Positions 11,395-21,227 of a DNA stretch of 64,000 bases are shown here, one piece after another (within the stretch, counting starts at the first letter, position 1; the number at the start of each line of letters is the position of its first letter). The notes under the pieces were generated by a model. It was not told the origin of the DNA. It saw only the letters and a program-made list of their open reading frames with translations, and searched no databases. Source of the stretch: Gonatopus flavifemur (Eukaryota > Arthropoda > Insecta > Hymenoptera > Dryinidae); the NCBI GenBank assembly GCA_018340375.1, contig JAFFJZ010000007.1:7936001-8000000 (forward strand). Reading direction: 5' to 3'. Position numbers and translations under genes: made by a program.

Positions 11395-12025
11395 AATGTA
11401 TAACCAGTTTTTCACAATAAAGCCTCGAATTTCGGAAAAAAACGGCGGAAGCAAAGTTATACACCTAATATGAATATAACTGCAAGGTTGAGAAATATTC
11501 ATCAAATCCAAGCTTGCATTGAATCCTTATTAAAAAAGTCTGACAGAACCTGACAGATTCCGGTCAAAATTTTGTCTGGTTCTTTCGGAAATCATCACTC
11601 CTGGGACATAAACCGACCACATCCTGCACAGGCTGGAATGCCAGACAAAGCCAAACAAAACCTGACGGATTCCGGTGAGAATTCTGTCTGGATCTGTCGG
11701 AAATTGTCATTTTTGGGATAAAAACCGATCAAATCCTGACAGAAAATTATCTGTCGGACATTTGGAATAGGGATCCGTTCATTCAAGTATAAGTCATATT
11801 TGTATTCATAGGAAGAACTGCATAAATATTGTTCCACTTCATGCTGATTTATTTGCCTGTAACGTGAGTATAATGTCAATTCAAAATATTATTACAGCGC
11901 ACAATGCTAAATAAGCTGATAGTAATAATTTCAAAAAATTACTATCCGAAAATGTCAATGAGCATATTCTCCAAAATAGCACAGTAAAACGAGCGTCACA
12001 GAAGTCAAGTTCGACTGTGATTATA
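11395..12025. other. Unassigned; degenerate CTGACAGA-rich repeats
   Basis: No gene. Between 11530 and 11760, loose repeats of CTGACAGATTCCGGT and TGTCTGGATCTGTCGG-like phrases are visible on both strands. Nothing else recognised. Confidence 0.35.
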
Positions 12026-12029
12026 TGAA

Positions 12030-12164
12030 AGCCCCGTTCGAGATGATGACATGTAGTACGTTCGGTTCTACGCTAGGGGATCACAACGTTCAGAGTCTAG
12101 TAACCAATGAAATAGAAACATCTTCAAACACATCCCAACACCCCACGCGTCCGCTAAGCCCGCG
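12030..12164 (+). repeat. DIRS inverted terminal repeat (3' side)
   Basis: Inverted partner of 20516-20650. Shared blocks include ACATGTAGTACGT, TTCTACGCTAGGGGA, AGTAACCAATGAAA and GTCCGCTAAGCCCGC. Confidence 0.85.
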
Positions 12165-12289
12165 TAAACGTCATAATTTCAGTGCTGTTAAAATTGCATT
12201 CTGGGTTGGAGCATTTACACCGTTATATGTCATTGATTTTTATAGGGAAGGGTTGTAATCAGCACATGCCAAGGATGTGGAAGAGTGTT

Positions 12290-13069
12290 GAGTCGAATGC
12301 GCCGAAAACTTACTTATATCAATGCCACTTCTATGTAAAACACATTTTATCCACCTGCTAATTGACTGTGTGGTTACTGGCTTAAACGGCTTCTTAGTCG
12401 CTATGAATACTTATCTTCTTCTCCTCTATATTCTTTTGTAATCTCTATATATCTTAATAAAGGTTTCACTACACAAGGATGTGGCTTATCAACAAAATAT
12501 GGCAACGAAATAATCGGTTGATATGCCCCTGGCTTCGACGTCTTGATTTTATCAAGTACCAGTATCTCTAAACCCTCTGAAGTCTTCCTAATATTACTCA
12601 GTCTTACTGCTGCTATCGTTTGAGCCCTATGTGCTGAACATAGAGCTGATAATATCACAGTCTTATGTGTCAACTGTAAGATTGACAAATTTTCCAAAGG
12701 ATATCATATCTGTACCAAATTTAAGACTAAACTAACATCCCAAGTACAGTTATACTTAGGCTTTGGCGGTTTTGAATTACAAATACCCTTCATAAACCTA
12801 CGGACCATGGTATCTTCACCTATTCGTTCCGCTGGTAATAATAACACTGGTGATCTATACGTAATCAGAGAGCTATACGTTGCACCTTTATTGAATTTAT
12901 CATTAAGAAAATCCATCAAATCGCTTGGTCTTGGTGAAAATAAATCTTGATTTTTCTGAAAACAAAACTTCTGCCATTCTCTCAGTGCCGGCTTATATTG
13001 CCTAACGGTATTTGGAGCCGATGACGCCATACACACATCTATAGAACTCCTCGGTACTCCTTTCTTCAA
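12290..13069 (-). pseudogene. DIRS tyrosine recombinase, decayed
   Basis: The frame at 13069-12704 holds the N-terminal core-binding part (SSAPNTVRQYKPALREW.., SDLMDFLND). After a break near 12700, 12697-12401 holds LCSAHRAQTIAAV with the first catalytic Arg. A further frameshift near 12401 leads to FIATKKPFKPVTTQSISRWI and FSAHSTQHSSTS, where the family has FSAHSTRHAS: the second catalytic Arg of the HxxR motif is Gln. Downstream, only a scrambled trace of the GWS..FN segment is seen and no credible catalytic Tyr. Catalytically dead. Confidence 0.85.
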
Positions 13070-13138
13070 GAATGCTTGTTGGATAACCTCCCCGCGATGA
13101 ATCGTAGATGCCGATTTTGTGGATGTTGGTACTGCCTG

Positions 13139-13420
13139 TTAGAACATAACAATAGAGCTCAGAGAATCAGGTCCTAAAATTAGAGGTTCTTCCGTTAGCA
13201 GGGCTGAGAAGAGAGGGTACCACAGTTGAGTAGGCCAGTCTGGTACTATTGAAATTCCAATGGCATCATCATGTTGTATTTTTGCCAACACCTTTGGTAT
13301 AAGTGCAAATGGTGGAAAGGCACAGAAATAAAATTCTCTCCAACTCACAGTGAAAGCATCCACTGTCATTGCTAATGTATCCTGATACTATGAAATAAAA
13401 TACCTACATTTCTTGTTTTA
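13139..13420 (-). pseudogene. DIRS domain downstream of RNase H
   Basis: Same frame as the RNase H ORF after a stop at 13418. It reads TLAMTVDAFTVSWREFYFCAFPPFALIPKVL, then IVPDWPTQLWYPLF. This is the conserved segment (VDAF..W....AFPPF.LI) that follows RNase H in DIRS and related YR retroelements. It ends in a stop at 13139. I saw no catalytic function for this segment. Confidence 0.8.
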
Positions 13421-13834
13421 TGCAGTGGCAAAAAGATCTATCACTGGTTTTCCGAAAGCTTTTTCAATTTTATTGAAATATTTCTGGGATAATTCCCATT
13501 CAGTGTCTATGGATAACGATCCTGACAATCTATCTGCTTCTATATTGTCTCTTGACGGAATATACGAAGCAAACAGCCAGATGCCTCTCTTCTCCGCCCA
13601 TTGCCATATTTTTCTGGCCAATCTATTAAAGTGTTCATATCTTATTGCTCCCATTCGATTGACATACGAAATTGCGGTGGTATTATCGATTCGCAATAAA
13701 ATTTCACACTCTCTTGCCTCTGAGACTAATTCTTTCAATGCTAACAACACTGCTAATAATTCTAAATAATTTATGTGAAAGACTCTTTCTTCATCCCAGA
13801 AACCTTGCACTTTATTTTCACCGTACCAAGCACC
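13418..13834 (-). pseudogene. DIRS RNase H domain
   Basis: In frame with the reverse transcriptase ORF across one TGA at 13835-13837; at that spot HSDASRTG is followed by stop and then GAWYGENKVQGFWDEE. The Asp of SDAS, the Glu of INYLELLAVLLAL, the Asp of LLRIDNTTA and the Asp near NIEADRLSG fit the RNase H catalytic set. The TGA probably replaces a Trp TGG codon. The domain ends with PVIDLFATA and a stop. Confidence 0.88.
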
Positions 13835-13837
13835 TCA

Positions 13838-15082
13838 ACCTGTACGCGAAGCATCCGAATGAATGAGATATTCGAATTTATATTTTTTGATCGGATTGAT
13901 AGCTGAAGGAATTTTCCATTTCCACCATAAAAGATCTTTTTGTAAGGTCTCAGAAATTGATATTTCTTTGGAAAAATCGTCATTATTAATTATTAGGGCT
14001 AAAGATTTTTCTCTTTCCAAATACTTCGTATATAAGAGCCCACATTGTACTCCTGGATAACTAGCAAACAGGTTTCCGATTATACGAGCCACGTCTTCTA
14101 TACTACATATGTCTGTTATCATTATATTATCTATAAGTTTTACCATTCTTTCTTTCTTTTCCCTAGTTAATTCAAGATGAAACTTTTCTGTATTGATCAT
14201 AAATCTTAGGAAACAACATTCCATCCTTGGTTCCAATTGACTTTTAGATTCATCGATTATGAAACCTAACCTACTCAACGTTTCAATAGTCTTACTTACA
14301 TTGATCTTGCATTTCACAAAACTATCAGCTAGACATAAAAAATCATCAAGATATATTACAGACATGGAACCTGCAGATCTCAAATGAGCGGCTACTGGTT
14401 TCATGATTTTTGTGAACACGTAAGGGCTTGAAGCTAAACCAAACGGAAGGTAGGTAAATTCAAATATCTGACCCTTGAACTTAAACCTTGAATACTTCCT
14501 ACTTTCAGGATGAACTTTTATCATATAATAAGCATCTTTCAGATCTACCGTAGCCAACCAATAATAAGGCTGAATCAACTTTTGAGCTACTCTCAAATCT
14601 TCCAATTCCAAATGTTTTGTATGGATAAATTTATTTGATTTTTTAAGGTCTAAAATGAAACGTTCAGATCCATTCGGCTTAGGTACTAGGGAATACGGAG
14701 ATAAAAATTGACCGTCCTTACGCTTGCATTTAACCACAAATCCCTTTTCTACTAAGCTATTAATGGCTTCACTGATTTCAACTTCTTCACTCATTGATCT
14801 AATCGGTTCTGATGGCTCAAACTTTTGCCTTACCTCTTTGAAAAATTTTATTTCATAACCTTTAACCCATTTTAAAATAATTTCATCTTGAGTAATCTCT
14901 CTCCATTCGTTAGGAGAAAACGAGAGTCTACCAGCTATGCCACCTACATCTACTTTCTCTGATGATAGCTCCTCGTTCTCTTCTGCCTGCTGCTGTTGGA
15001 GTTTGACGATCCTGTTGATGTGTATCAATCTCTGGGACTCTTGAAATTCACCCATCTGTTTTGCCCTGTTCGTTGAGTCCAC
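13838..15082 (-). pseudogene. DIRS reverse transcriptase
   Basis: 415-codon open frame. RT motifs in order: LVPKPNGSERFILDLKKSNK, ATVDLKDAYYMIKVHP (catalytic Asp), YLPFGLASSPYVFTKIM and SVIYLDDFLCLA (YLDD box), then the thumb-like region up to LIHSDASRTG at the start of RNase H. Length and motifs fit DIRS polymerases. The printed start is a GTG inside a longer open frame, so the true start is unclear. The only break is the TGA at 13835-13837, which makes this the best-kept part of the element. Confidence 0.92.
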
Positions 15083-16000
15083 CCCGCTTGCTTGGGCCTC
15101 CTTGCAAACGGGTCGCGATCATTTAAAAGAAAGCTAGATGTGGGTGTAAACGTTGTTTCAAGTTGTAACGGTTTCGAGTTTCGAGTCATCGCCTTGACTG
15201 TTCTTCATTCTTTCATTTTCTCCGCCAGCTTTTCTCTATATAAAAACGAATCTGTTTCTGTTGTGTTCAGAACATCTTTGAAGTTTTCCTACACACCTGG
15301 TAAGATGAATGCTTTTCGAGCCACTGTTTGCTGGTTCCACAGATCAGATAACATCTTTCCAGAATCGCATAATCTCTTCACTAATGTCAATTTATCCACT
15401 TCGTCTTCGGAATTCAAGAGCATCGAAACACCGTCGCCTAATGCCACCAATGCTGCACCAATCATGTCTTGATACGATTCGAAATATTTATCACGCTTCA
15501 CTGCAGCCTCAGACATATTAGCACTTAATTCCATATTTAGCTTTGGCGCTGAAGGAATTCAGGTAGACTATACTCTTTGAGCAATTCCTCTTTCTTTTCT
15601 TTAGATACTCCTTTTCTTGCCCAAAACTTCCATCTGGTTAACAGGGAAGGATGTACACTGTTAAAAATTTCTTGAATTTTAATGCACTCTTAATGTACCA
15701 GTGTACATGAAATTTCAACTTGAAGGTACATGAAATGATATTCAAGTATTATTACATTAATTTTCAAATCATGTGGGATTGAATTACAATTTCAAGTATC
15801 AGTACATTAAAAATTAACTTAGGCTAAATCGATAGAGATTTGAGAAAAATAACATAACCATCAATAATGTTTGAAATTGAGTGAATAAATTGAATAATTA
15901 TAATCTTTTTGTGATTATAAATTTTGAAATTATGATTCTCAATCGCATAAGGTTACACTCTACGAGTCTTGTCGTTGAGAGTGCTTGAACGACAGTGAAC

Positions 16001-16106
16001 CCCAACAGAACCTAAAATTTGTGTACGTCCAGGAAACCTCCGAAGAACGTCCGAAAAACGTATTTGGGCGTTTCCTGGACGTACACAAATTCGAGGTTCT
16101 GTTGGG
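16001..16106. mobile_element. ~106 bp palindromic MITE, CCCAACAGAACC ends
   Basis: Inverted ends CCCAACAGAACCT..GTACGTCCAGGAAAC with a centre of opposing ACGT-rich words. The ends loosely resemble the CCCGAAGAGAACA family. The target duplication is not clear. Confidence 0.65.
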
Positions 16107-16248
16107 GAAGGGTACGAAATTTTGCGCGAAATATTTTCGTGAACCACGTGAGAAATAAAAATTTTATGAATACGATGATGAAATACATGCTTGGGATTGA
16201 GGATTTTAATTTCATAGTGGTTCTGTAACATTATGGGATCGATGGAAA

Positions 16249-16571
16249 TTTTTTTTTTTTTTTTTTTAAATCAATTTTTGTTAACCCGGTCACCTTACGC
16301 TGCTAGGGCCAATCGGACCGGGGGAGGAAACCTCCAACCTAACCTACGCGGCAGAAGTAAGATTCCCTGACCTATCAACCGCTGTCTCCCCTATGCGGTG
16401 TTGTATCCGCTTTCGGGGTAACTTTGGTTGACGCACCAACCGCCATTTCTCCTGTTGCGGCATTACCGCTAGCGAGAAAGGCAACTGATTGGTCAGGGAT
16501 TCGAACCCCCAAGCCTGACGGACATCTATGTCTGAAAGTTAGTGCGCTAACCAGTCAGCCATGGAGCCGCT
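16249..16571 (-). mobile_element. tRNA-derived SINE
   Basis: On the minus strand it starts at 16571 with GCGGCTCCATGGCTGACTGG. An A-box-like TGGCTGACTGGTTAGCGC and a perfect B box GGTTCGAATCC (near 16498-16508) follow, then a non-tRNA body and a 3' poly(A) tail, seen as the T-run at 16249-16267. Flanks are a perfect 10-bp duplication TCGATGGAAA at 16239-16248 and 16572-16581, as left by LINE-mediated insertion. Pol III would transcribe it from the internal promoter. Confidence 0.92.
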
Positions 16572-16622
16572 TCGATGGAAAATTCTTACGATTGAAGGTT
16601 ATAATTCAGAAAATTTGGCTTC

Positions 16623-16919
16623 TAGGGTTACCAGACGTCCTCATTTTAGTTGACATGTCCTCATTTATACCAGTTGCAGGTCGTGTCCTCTTTTTTCGGC
16701 CAGTGTCCTCATTTTTATGAATTTTCCATAAAAATTTTCAATTCGATTTCTAAGTCAAATATTATATGCTCGTTATGCTGTATTAGATATTTGAAATAAA
16801 GATATATAATATATAAAAAGCACGGTCTGATTTATACTGGTCTCTAAAAAAAAAAAAAGGTCATCAGGTATGGCAGGGGAGGTGTCCTCATTCCGGCCGC
16901 CGGCGATCTGGTAACCCTA
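16623..16919. mobile_element. hAT-like MITE, TAGGGTTACCAGA ends
   Basis: TIRs TAGGGTTACCAGACG and CGATCTGGTAACCCTA, with a perfect 8-bp duplication TTGGCTTC at 16615-16622 and 16920-16927. An 8-bp duplication is the hAT signature. The inside repeats GTGTCCTCATTTTT. A truncated relative ending GATGGTAACCCTA is at ~59641-59670. Confidence 0.9.
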
Positions 16920-17819
16920 TTGGCTTCCTATATTTCAGAACCAATATGGAATGAGAATTTGCATTCACAGTGCGCAATCCCATGCATGTATTTTATTATC
17001 ACATATTTAAAATTTGTAATTCTTACATATTTTATGAAAGAAGGATGCAAAAAATATCATATGTTTCGTCTGTCCCCTGGTAGAAATTTCACAAATTTTT
17101 TCCTATGACTGATGAGGCGCTAGAGAAGAAAAACTGAGCACAAAAAACTAGCGAGGTACTGGTCAATTACTGATAAGTTGAATCCAACTAGCGTCCGTTG
17201 GTCAAAACTAGTGAGCTACTTATTAGTATGTAATAAGTTGAACTAATTGATAATGTGGAGTAAAACCATCTCTAATAATTATACAAGTGCTTACTAAAAT
17301 ATATATAAAATGAAGAAGAATGAACTTTTCAATTCTAAAATGAATAAAATATTGTTCACACTTGATATCGGAAATGTCAGTACCCATACAGCATGTATTT
17401 CATAAAAATTTTTAAACAGCTGAACAGGTTTTTCCATTAATTTTCACATATAATTACAGGTGATATAAATGAGGAAGGAAATGTAACAAATCTGTTTGTA
17501 TTTTAGAATTGAAGTATAGTTTACGGATATGAGGTTGACTTCTTTGAATTGAAAAATAAAAATTAATTGTTTTCGTGAAATGTGTGATCGTTAGTTCTTA
17601 ATTAATATGTTTTAAAAAAATCTATTATCCAGTGCAACATGAATTATTGAATCAGTCATAGCTGTTGTAATATGTGAAAAATCATAATTTGTTGCTGCAG
17701 TGAGAATGAGTTTTATTCAAATACTTACATCAATATTTCTCAGAAAAAACTCAGAGATCAAATCATTTTTGTAGTAATATGAGTCATGAAGAACTCATTT
17801 AATCAAAACCATTTTAAGC

Positions 17820-18905
17820 GAATGTTTAAAATAAATTTCCAGAAACTTGGATTATTCACATAAAGCTCGTTGGATGGTTTTACTCTTGAAGAGTACTGTC
17901 AAAGTTGACATTTGCAAATTGGAGAAAAAAGTCTTATTTTCTGTCTTGAATTTGTTATTAGAGTAGTAACAAACTTGTGGGAAGAGGTTGAAGGTTGGGT
18001 GAAATCCATATTGATCAGGAAAGTCAAAACCGTATTGCAAAACTTGGAAAATCTGTTAACGTAGCTGACAATACTGGGGTATCGAGTCAGCTTTTCCTTA
18101 CTACATGAAATCTAGGCAGGAGAAATGTATCAAAATTCAGTGAATTCAAGTTGGTGTCAAGTAAGAGAGGATAGAAATATTCATTGGATTTTATTGGTTA
18201 TTATAAAAATGTTGACAAATAAGGAAAGGCTATGTAGGACTCACTGTATCGTCTTTCATTATTTTTGTTTCAATAATTTTGTATAGTGGACATTTTTGTA
18301 TTTTCTTACTAATAAGTTGAAGAAACAAGTGTATTGAACCTGTTTCACAAATATAATAACATTCATTCGTAGCAGCATGATACAACATTATTGAAACAAA
18401 AATATTAAAAGACGATACAGTGAGTCCTACATAGCCTTTCCTTATTTGTTGACATTTTTGTAGTAACCAATAAAATCCAATGAATATTTCTGTCTTCTCC
18501 CACTCAACATCAACTTGAATTCACTGAATTTTGATACATTGCTCCTGCCTAGATTTCATGTAGTAAGGAAAAGCTGACTCGATACCCCAGTATTGTCAGC
18601 TACGTTAACAGATTTTCCAAGTTTTGCAATACAGTTTTGACTTTCCTGATCAATATGGATTTCACCCAACCTTCAAACTCTTTCTACAAGTTTATCACCA
18701 CTCTAATAACAAATTCAAGACAGAAAATAAGACTTTTTTCTCCAATTTGCAAATGTCAACTTTGACAGTACTCTTCAAGATTAAAACCATCCAACGAGCT
18801 TTATGTGAATAATCCAAGTTTTTGGAAATTTATTTTAAACTTTCGCTTGAAAAGATTTTTAATACATAATAATTAAACAATAACGACCACACATTTCACA
18901 AAAAT
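17820..18905. mobile_element. ~1.1 kb foldback inside the 3.87 kb element
   Basis: Arms 17820-18285 and 18375-18845 are inverted copies at high identity; matching fragments extend outward to ~17570 and ~18905 (ATTTCAC..GATCGTTA). The two ORFs reading MQYGFDFPDQYGFHP-like peptides are mirror copies and not evidence of a gene. Confidence 0.75.
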
Positions 18906-20068
18906 AATTCATTCATTGTTCTTTATCACATAAACTTAACCTCACATCTGTCAACTGAATTGCAATTTTCACATAGGTTAATAGATTATTATACTCAACC
19001 GATGGATTGAATCAGATATCCACGTCATTTACATTGATCTTTTCTAATAAATCACGTAGGTACCGGTTTAGCTTAGGTCGTTAGAGCGTTAGGATAGTAG
19101 ATCGCGCAACATTAGGTAGGGATTGGTTTAGGTGGTTCGATTCTCTTCGAGGTTTCCAATTTTCTCCCCATGACATGAGAACGTAGTGAACAACGTGGTC
19201 GTCAATCTGCAAGTGTTCTCCTCCGAAACATGTTTTTTGCTTAAAATTCAGTTCTTTATTTTTAAAGACATTTTGGGCCAAAGCATAAATATTTTACTGA
19301 ATAATCATTGTTGATGTATTATTATAATTTCACATCTTTACTGGGGCGAATGAAAATCCATATACAAATTTCATGTATTCATACATTAAATTTCAAATCC
19401 ATGTACATTAAATTTAATGTATGTAGACTTGAAATTTGTGGAACCTGTACATGAATTTTCAGTTACGTACTTGAAAAAAACTTCCGGTAGATTTACATTA
19501 AAATTCATGCAGAAATTTTTAACAGTGTAATTTTGTTTCGATGTCCTTCGGAACGGTGGGATCAACTCCTAGAGCCTCTATCATTTCATCATCCAACCAT
19601 TCAGGATGATAATCTTGATGTTCAGACATCTTACCCTGATCTAGATTCATGCCTATTGCATGTGCATTTTGATCTACATTTTCTTCATCTTCTGGATCCA
19701 CATTTCCTGAAAACATGGTGACATTAATATTTTCTATCCACGTATTCATTATGGTCCATATACTTGTAATTTGCACTACCTCTCGTTTAGTTTTATTACG
19801 CAAAGTTGTAACATGCCCTACCTCTCGTGCAGGTTCATTACACATACTGATCAACCTAACCCACCTCTTGTGTAAATAAGTTGTCCATCAGTCTCTTGAT
19901 CAGTTTCATCAGAACTATTTATTGTGTCCCTATTATTTCTTATTTCTTCTTCTAACTCCTTGATCTTTTTTAGAAGTTGATGCATTTTTGCGGATCTTTT
20001 TTGATTATCTGTTTCCCTTTTTTTGTCCATTTTCTTTTTCATATATACTCTCTTCAAGTTGTTTACCC

Positions 20069-20477
20069 TAGAGAGCCTCAAGGGAGAGAGTCGCCAACTT
20101 GCTGTGCTCTGATTGGCGTAATCGCGAAGAGCTCTTTAAGGGAGACGCCATATTGAAAATTTGACGTCATCGCAGTATTGTAGTTGACGATTTGTTCCCG
20201 GATGTCATAACGATAAAATCAGCACACATCAGTCATAGCGAATTGTGAGCTTCATTTCGTTTTGCAACCTGCAAATTCATTTTTATTCACATTCAAAGTT
20301 GAATAACATCGGTATGACTGATTGCTGATGTTATGGCTATGACAGCCTAAAACAAATTGTAAACTACAGCACTGCGGTGACGTCAAATTTTCAATATGGC
20401 GACTCCATACAGAGTTGTTCGCGATTACGCCAATCAGAGCACAGCAAGTTGGCGACTCTCTTCCTTGAGGCTCTCTA
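20069..20477. mobile_element. 409 bp hAT-like MITE in the DIRS leader
   Basis: TIRs TAGAGAGCCTCAAGG and CCTTGAGGCTCTCTA, with GTTTACCC duplicated at 20061-20068 and 20478-20485 (8 bp, hAT-like). The arms include CTGATTGGCGTAATCGCGA and CGCCATATTGAAAATTTGACG. It lies just upstream of the probable gag start codon, so the ORF that appears to begin inside it is artificial. Confidence 0.92.
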
Positions 20478-20515
20478 GTTTACCCTAGTCGCACAACAAG
20501 ATATATGAAGTTCAG

Positions 20516-20650
20516 GCGGGCTTAGCGGACACGTGAGATGTTGGGATGTGTTCAAAGATGTTTCTTTTTCATTGGTTACTGGACTCTGAATGTTGTGGTC
20601 CCCTAGCGTAGAATCGGACGTACTACATGTAATCTCGAAGAAAGGGGCTT
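20516..20650 (-). repeat. DIRS inverted terminal repeat (5' side)
   Basis: Read on the minus strand it matches 12030-12164 with moderate divergence and ends in the GTCCGCTAAGCCCGC block. It marks the upstream end of the DIRS copy. Confidence 0.85.
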
Positions 20651-21227
20651 GAAATATAATAGATAGTTGAAAAGCTCAACAGGTTATAGAAAACCAATTA
20701 TTGCACAAAGTTCTAATGAAACTTATGGTACTCAGAATTCATACGATAGATATATTCAATATCCTCAGTTGTATTTACGCATATCAGGGAAACCAAAATC
20801 ATGATTCCTTCAAATTTTTTCAAGATTGAAATGAATGGAATTGATAAAATTTTCTGATGTGCAATATTAATTTTTTTGAAACACAAAATTTGTTCGTATT
20901 CATGAAAATTATAATAATTTAACTTCAGCAGCATATATTATTACCAGCATATGCATTAACTTTTTTCAAAGCAATATCAATCGGAATTTGCTTTGAGGGT
21001 TTCTTCGTAGTAGATGGAAGAAATTTTTGGACAATATTAATTGCACTTGTATCAGGTGTCGATGCATGTGTCCCAGGAATGAGTGAGGGGGATGACATTT
21101 GGAATGATGATTCCCAATCATTTTGTTCAGGAGAGAATGGATCTCAAGGTCGATTGTAGTGATCAGAATGAACAGAATTATCAGGATCATCAATATCATC
21201 AAATGAATTTTCATCGTTTTTACGAGA

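Larger units (their letters stand above)
15656..19527. mobile_element. 3.87 kb TA-flanked element with CACTG ends, nested in DIRS gag
   Basis: Ends CACTGTTAAAAATTTCT at both sides (inverted), with TA at 15654-15655 and 19528-19529. The subterminal ~170 bp on each side share AATTTAATGTA and TACATGAAATTT words. Excision in silico restores the gag frame, so these are true boundaries. The interior carries no recognisable transposase; it is filled by a CCCAACAG palindrome, a SINE, a hAT-like MITE and a large foldback. Some of this is secondary insertion. Confidence 0.88.
15289..20042 (-). pseudogene. DIRS gag-like ORF, split by a 3.87 kb insertion
   Basis: Probable start ATG at 20042-20040 (MKKKMDKKRETD), a Lys/Glu-rich coiled-coil region to ~19855, then a frameshift. 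Next comes an acidic stretch ending EWLDDEMIEALGVDP and PKDIETK at ~19530. The insertion 15656-19527 follows. Removing it and one TA joins IETK to LHPSLLTRWKFWARKG in frame. After another frameshift near 15545 comes PKLNMELSANMSEAA..RDKYF, which resembles the PKLNPEI segment of DIRS gag proteins. A TAG at 15289 ends the frame, although recognisable sequence (ENFKDVLNTTETDSFLYREK) continues. Gag of this class is inferred to bind nucleic acid. Confidence 0.78.
12030..20650 (-). mobile_element. DIRS-type tyrosine-recombinase retrotransposon, degenerate
   Basis: The minus-strand order is gag-like ORF, reverse transcriptase, RNase H and associated domain, then tyrosine recombinase, flanked by inverted terminal repeats of ~135 bp. 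This layout is that of DIRS elements: YR instead of integrase, and no LTRs or protease. Every ORF is damaged. Two insertions account for ~4.3 kb of its length: a 3.87 kb TA-flanked element in gag and a 409 bp hAT-like MITE in the 5' leader. Without them the element would be ~4.3 kb. Confidence 0.9.

Noticed and set aside
16498..16571. A tRNA gene on the minus strand
   Set aside because: A and B boxes are present, but the sequence runs into a non-tRNA body with poly(A) tail and 10-bp target duplications, so it is a SINE head.
17852..18812. Two nearly identical 62-codon ORFs (MQYGFDFPDQYG / MQYSFDFPDQYG)
   Set aside because: They are the two arms of one foldback read on opposite strands.
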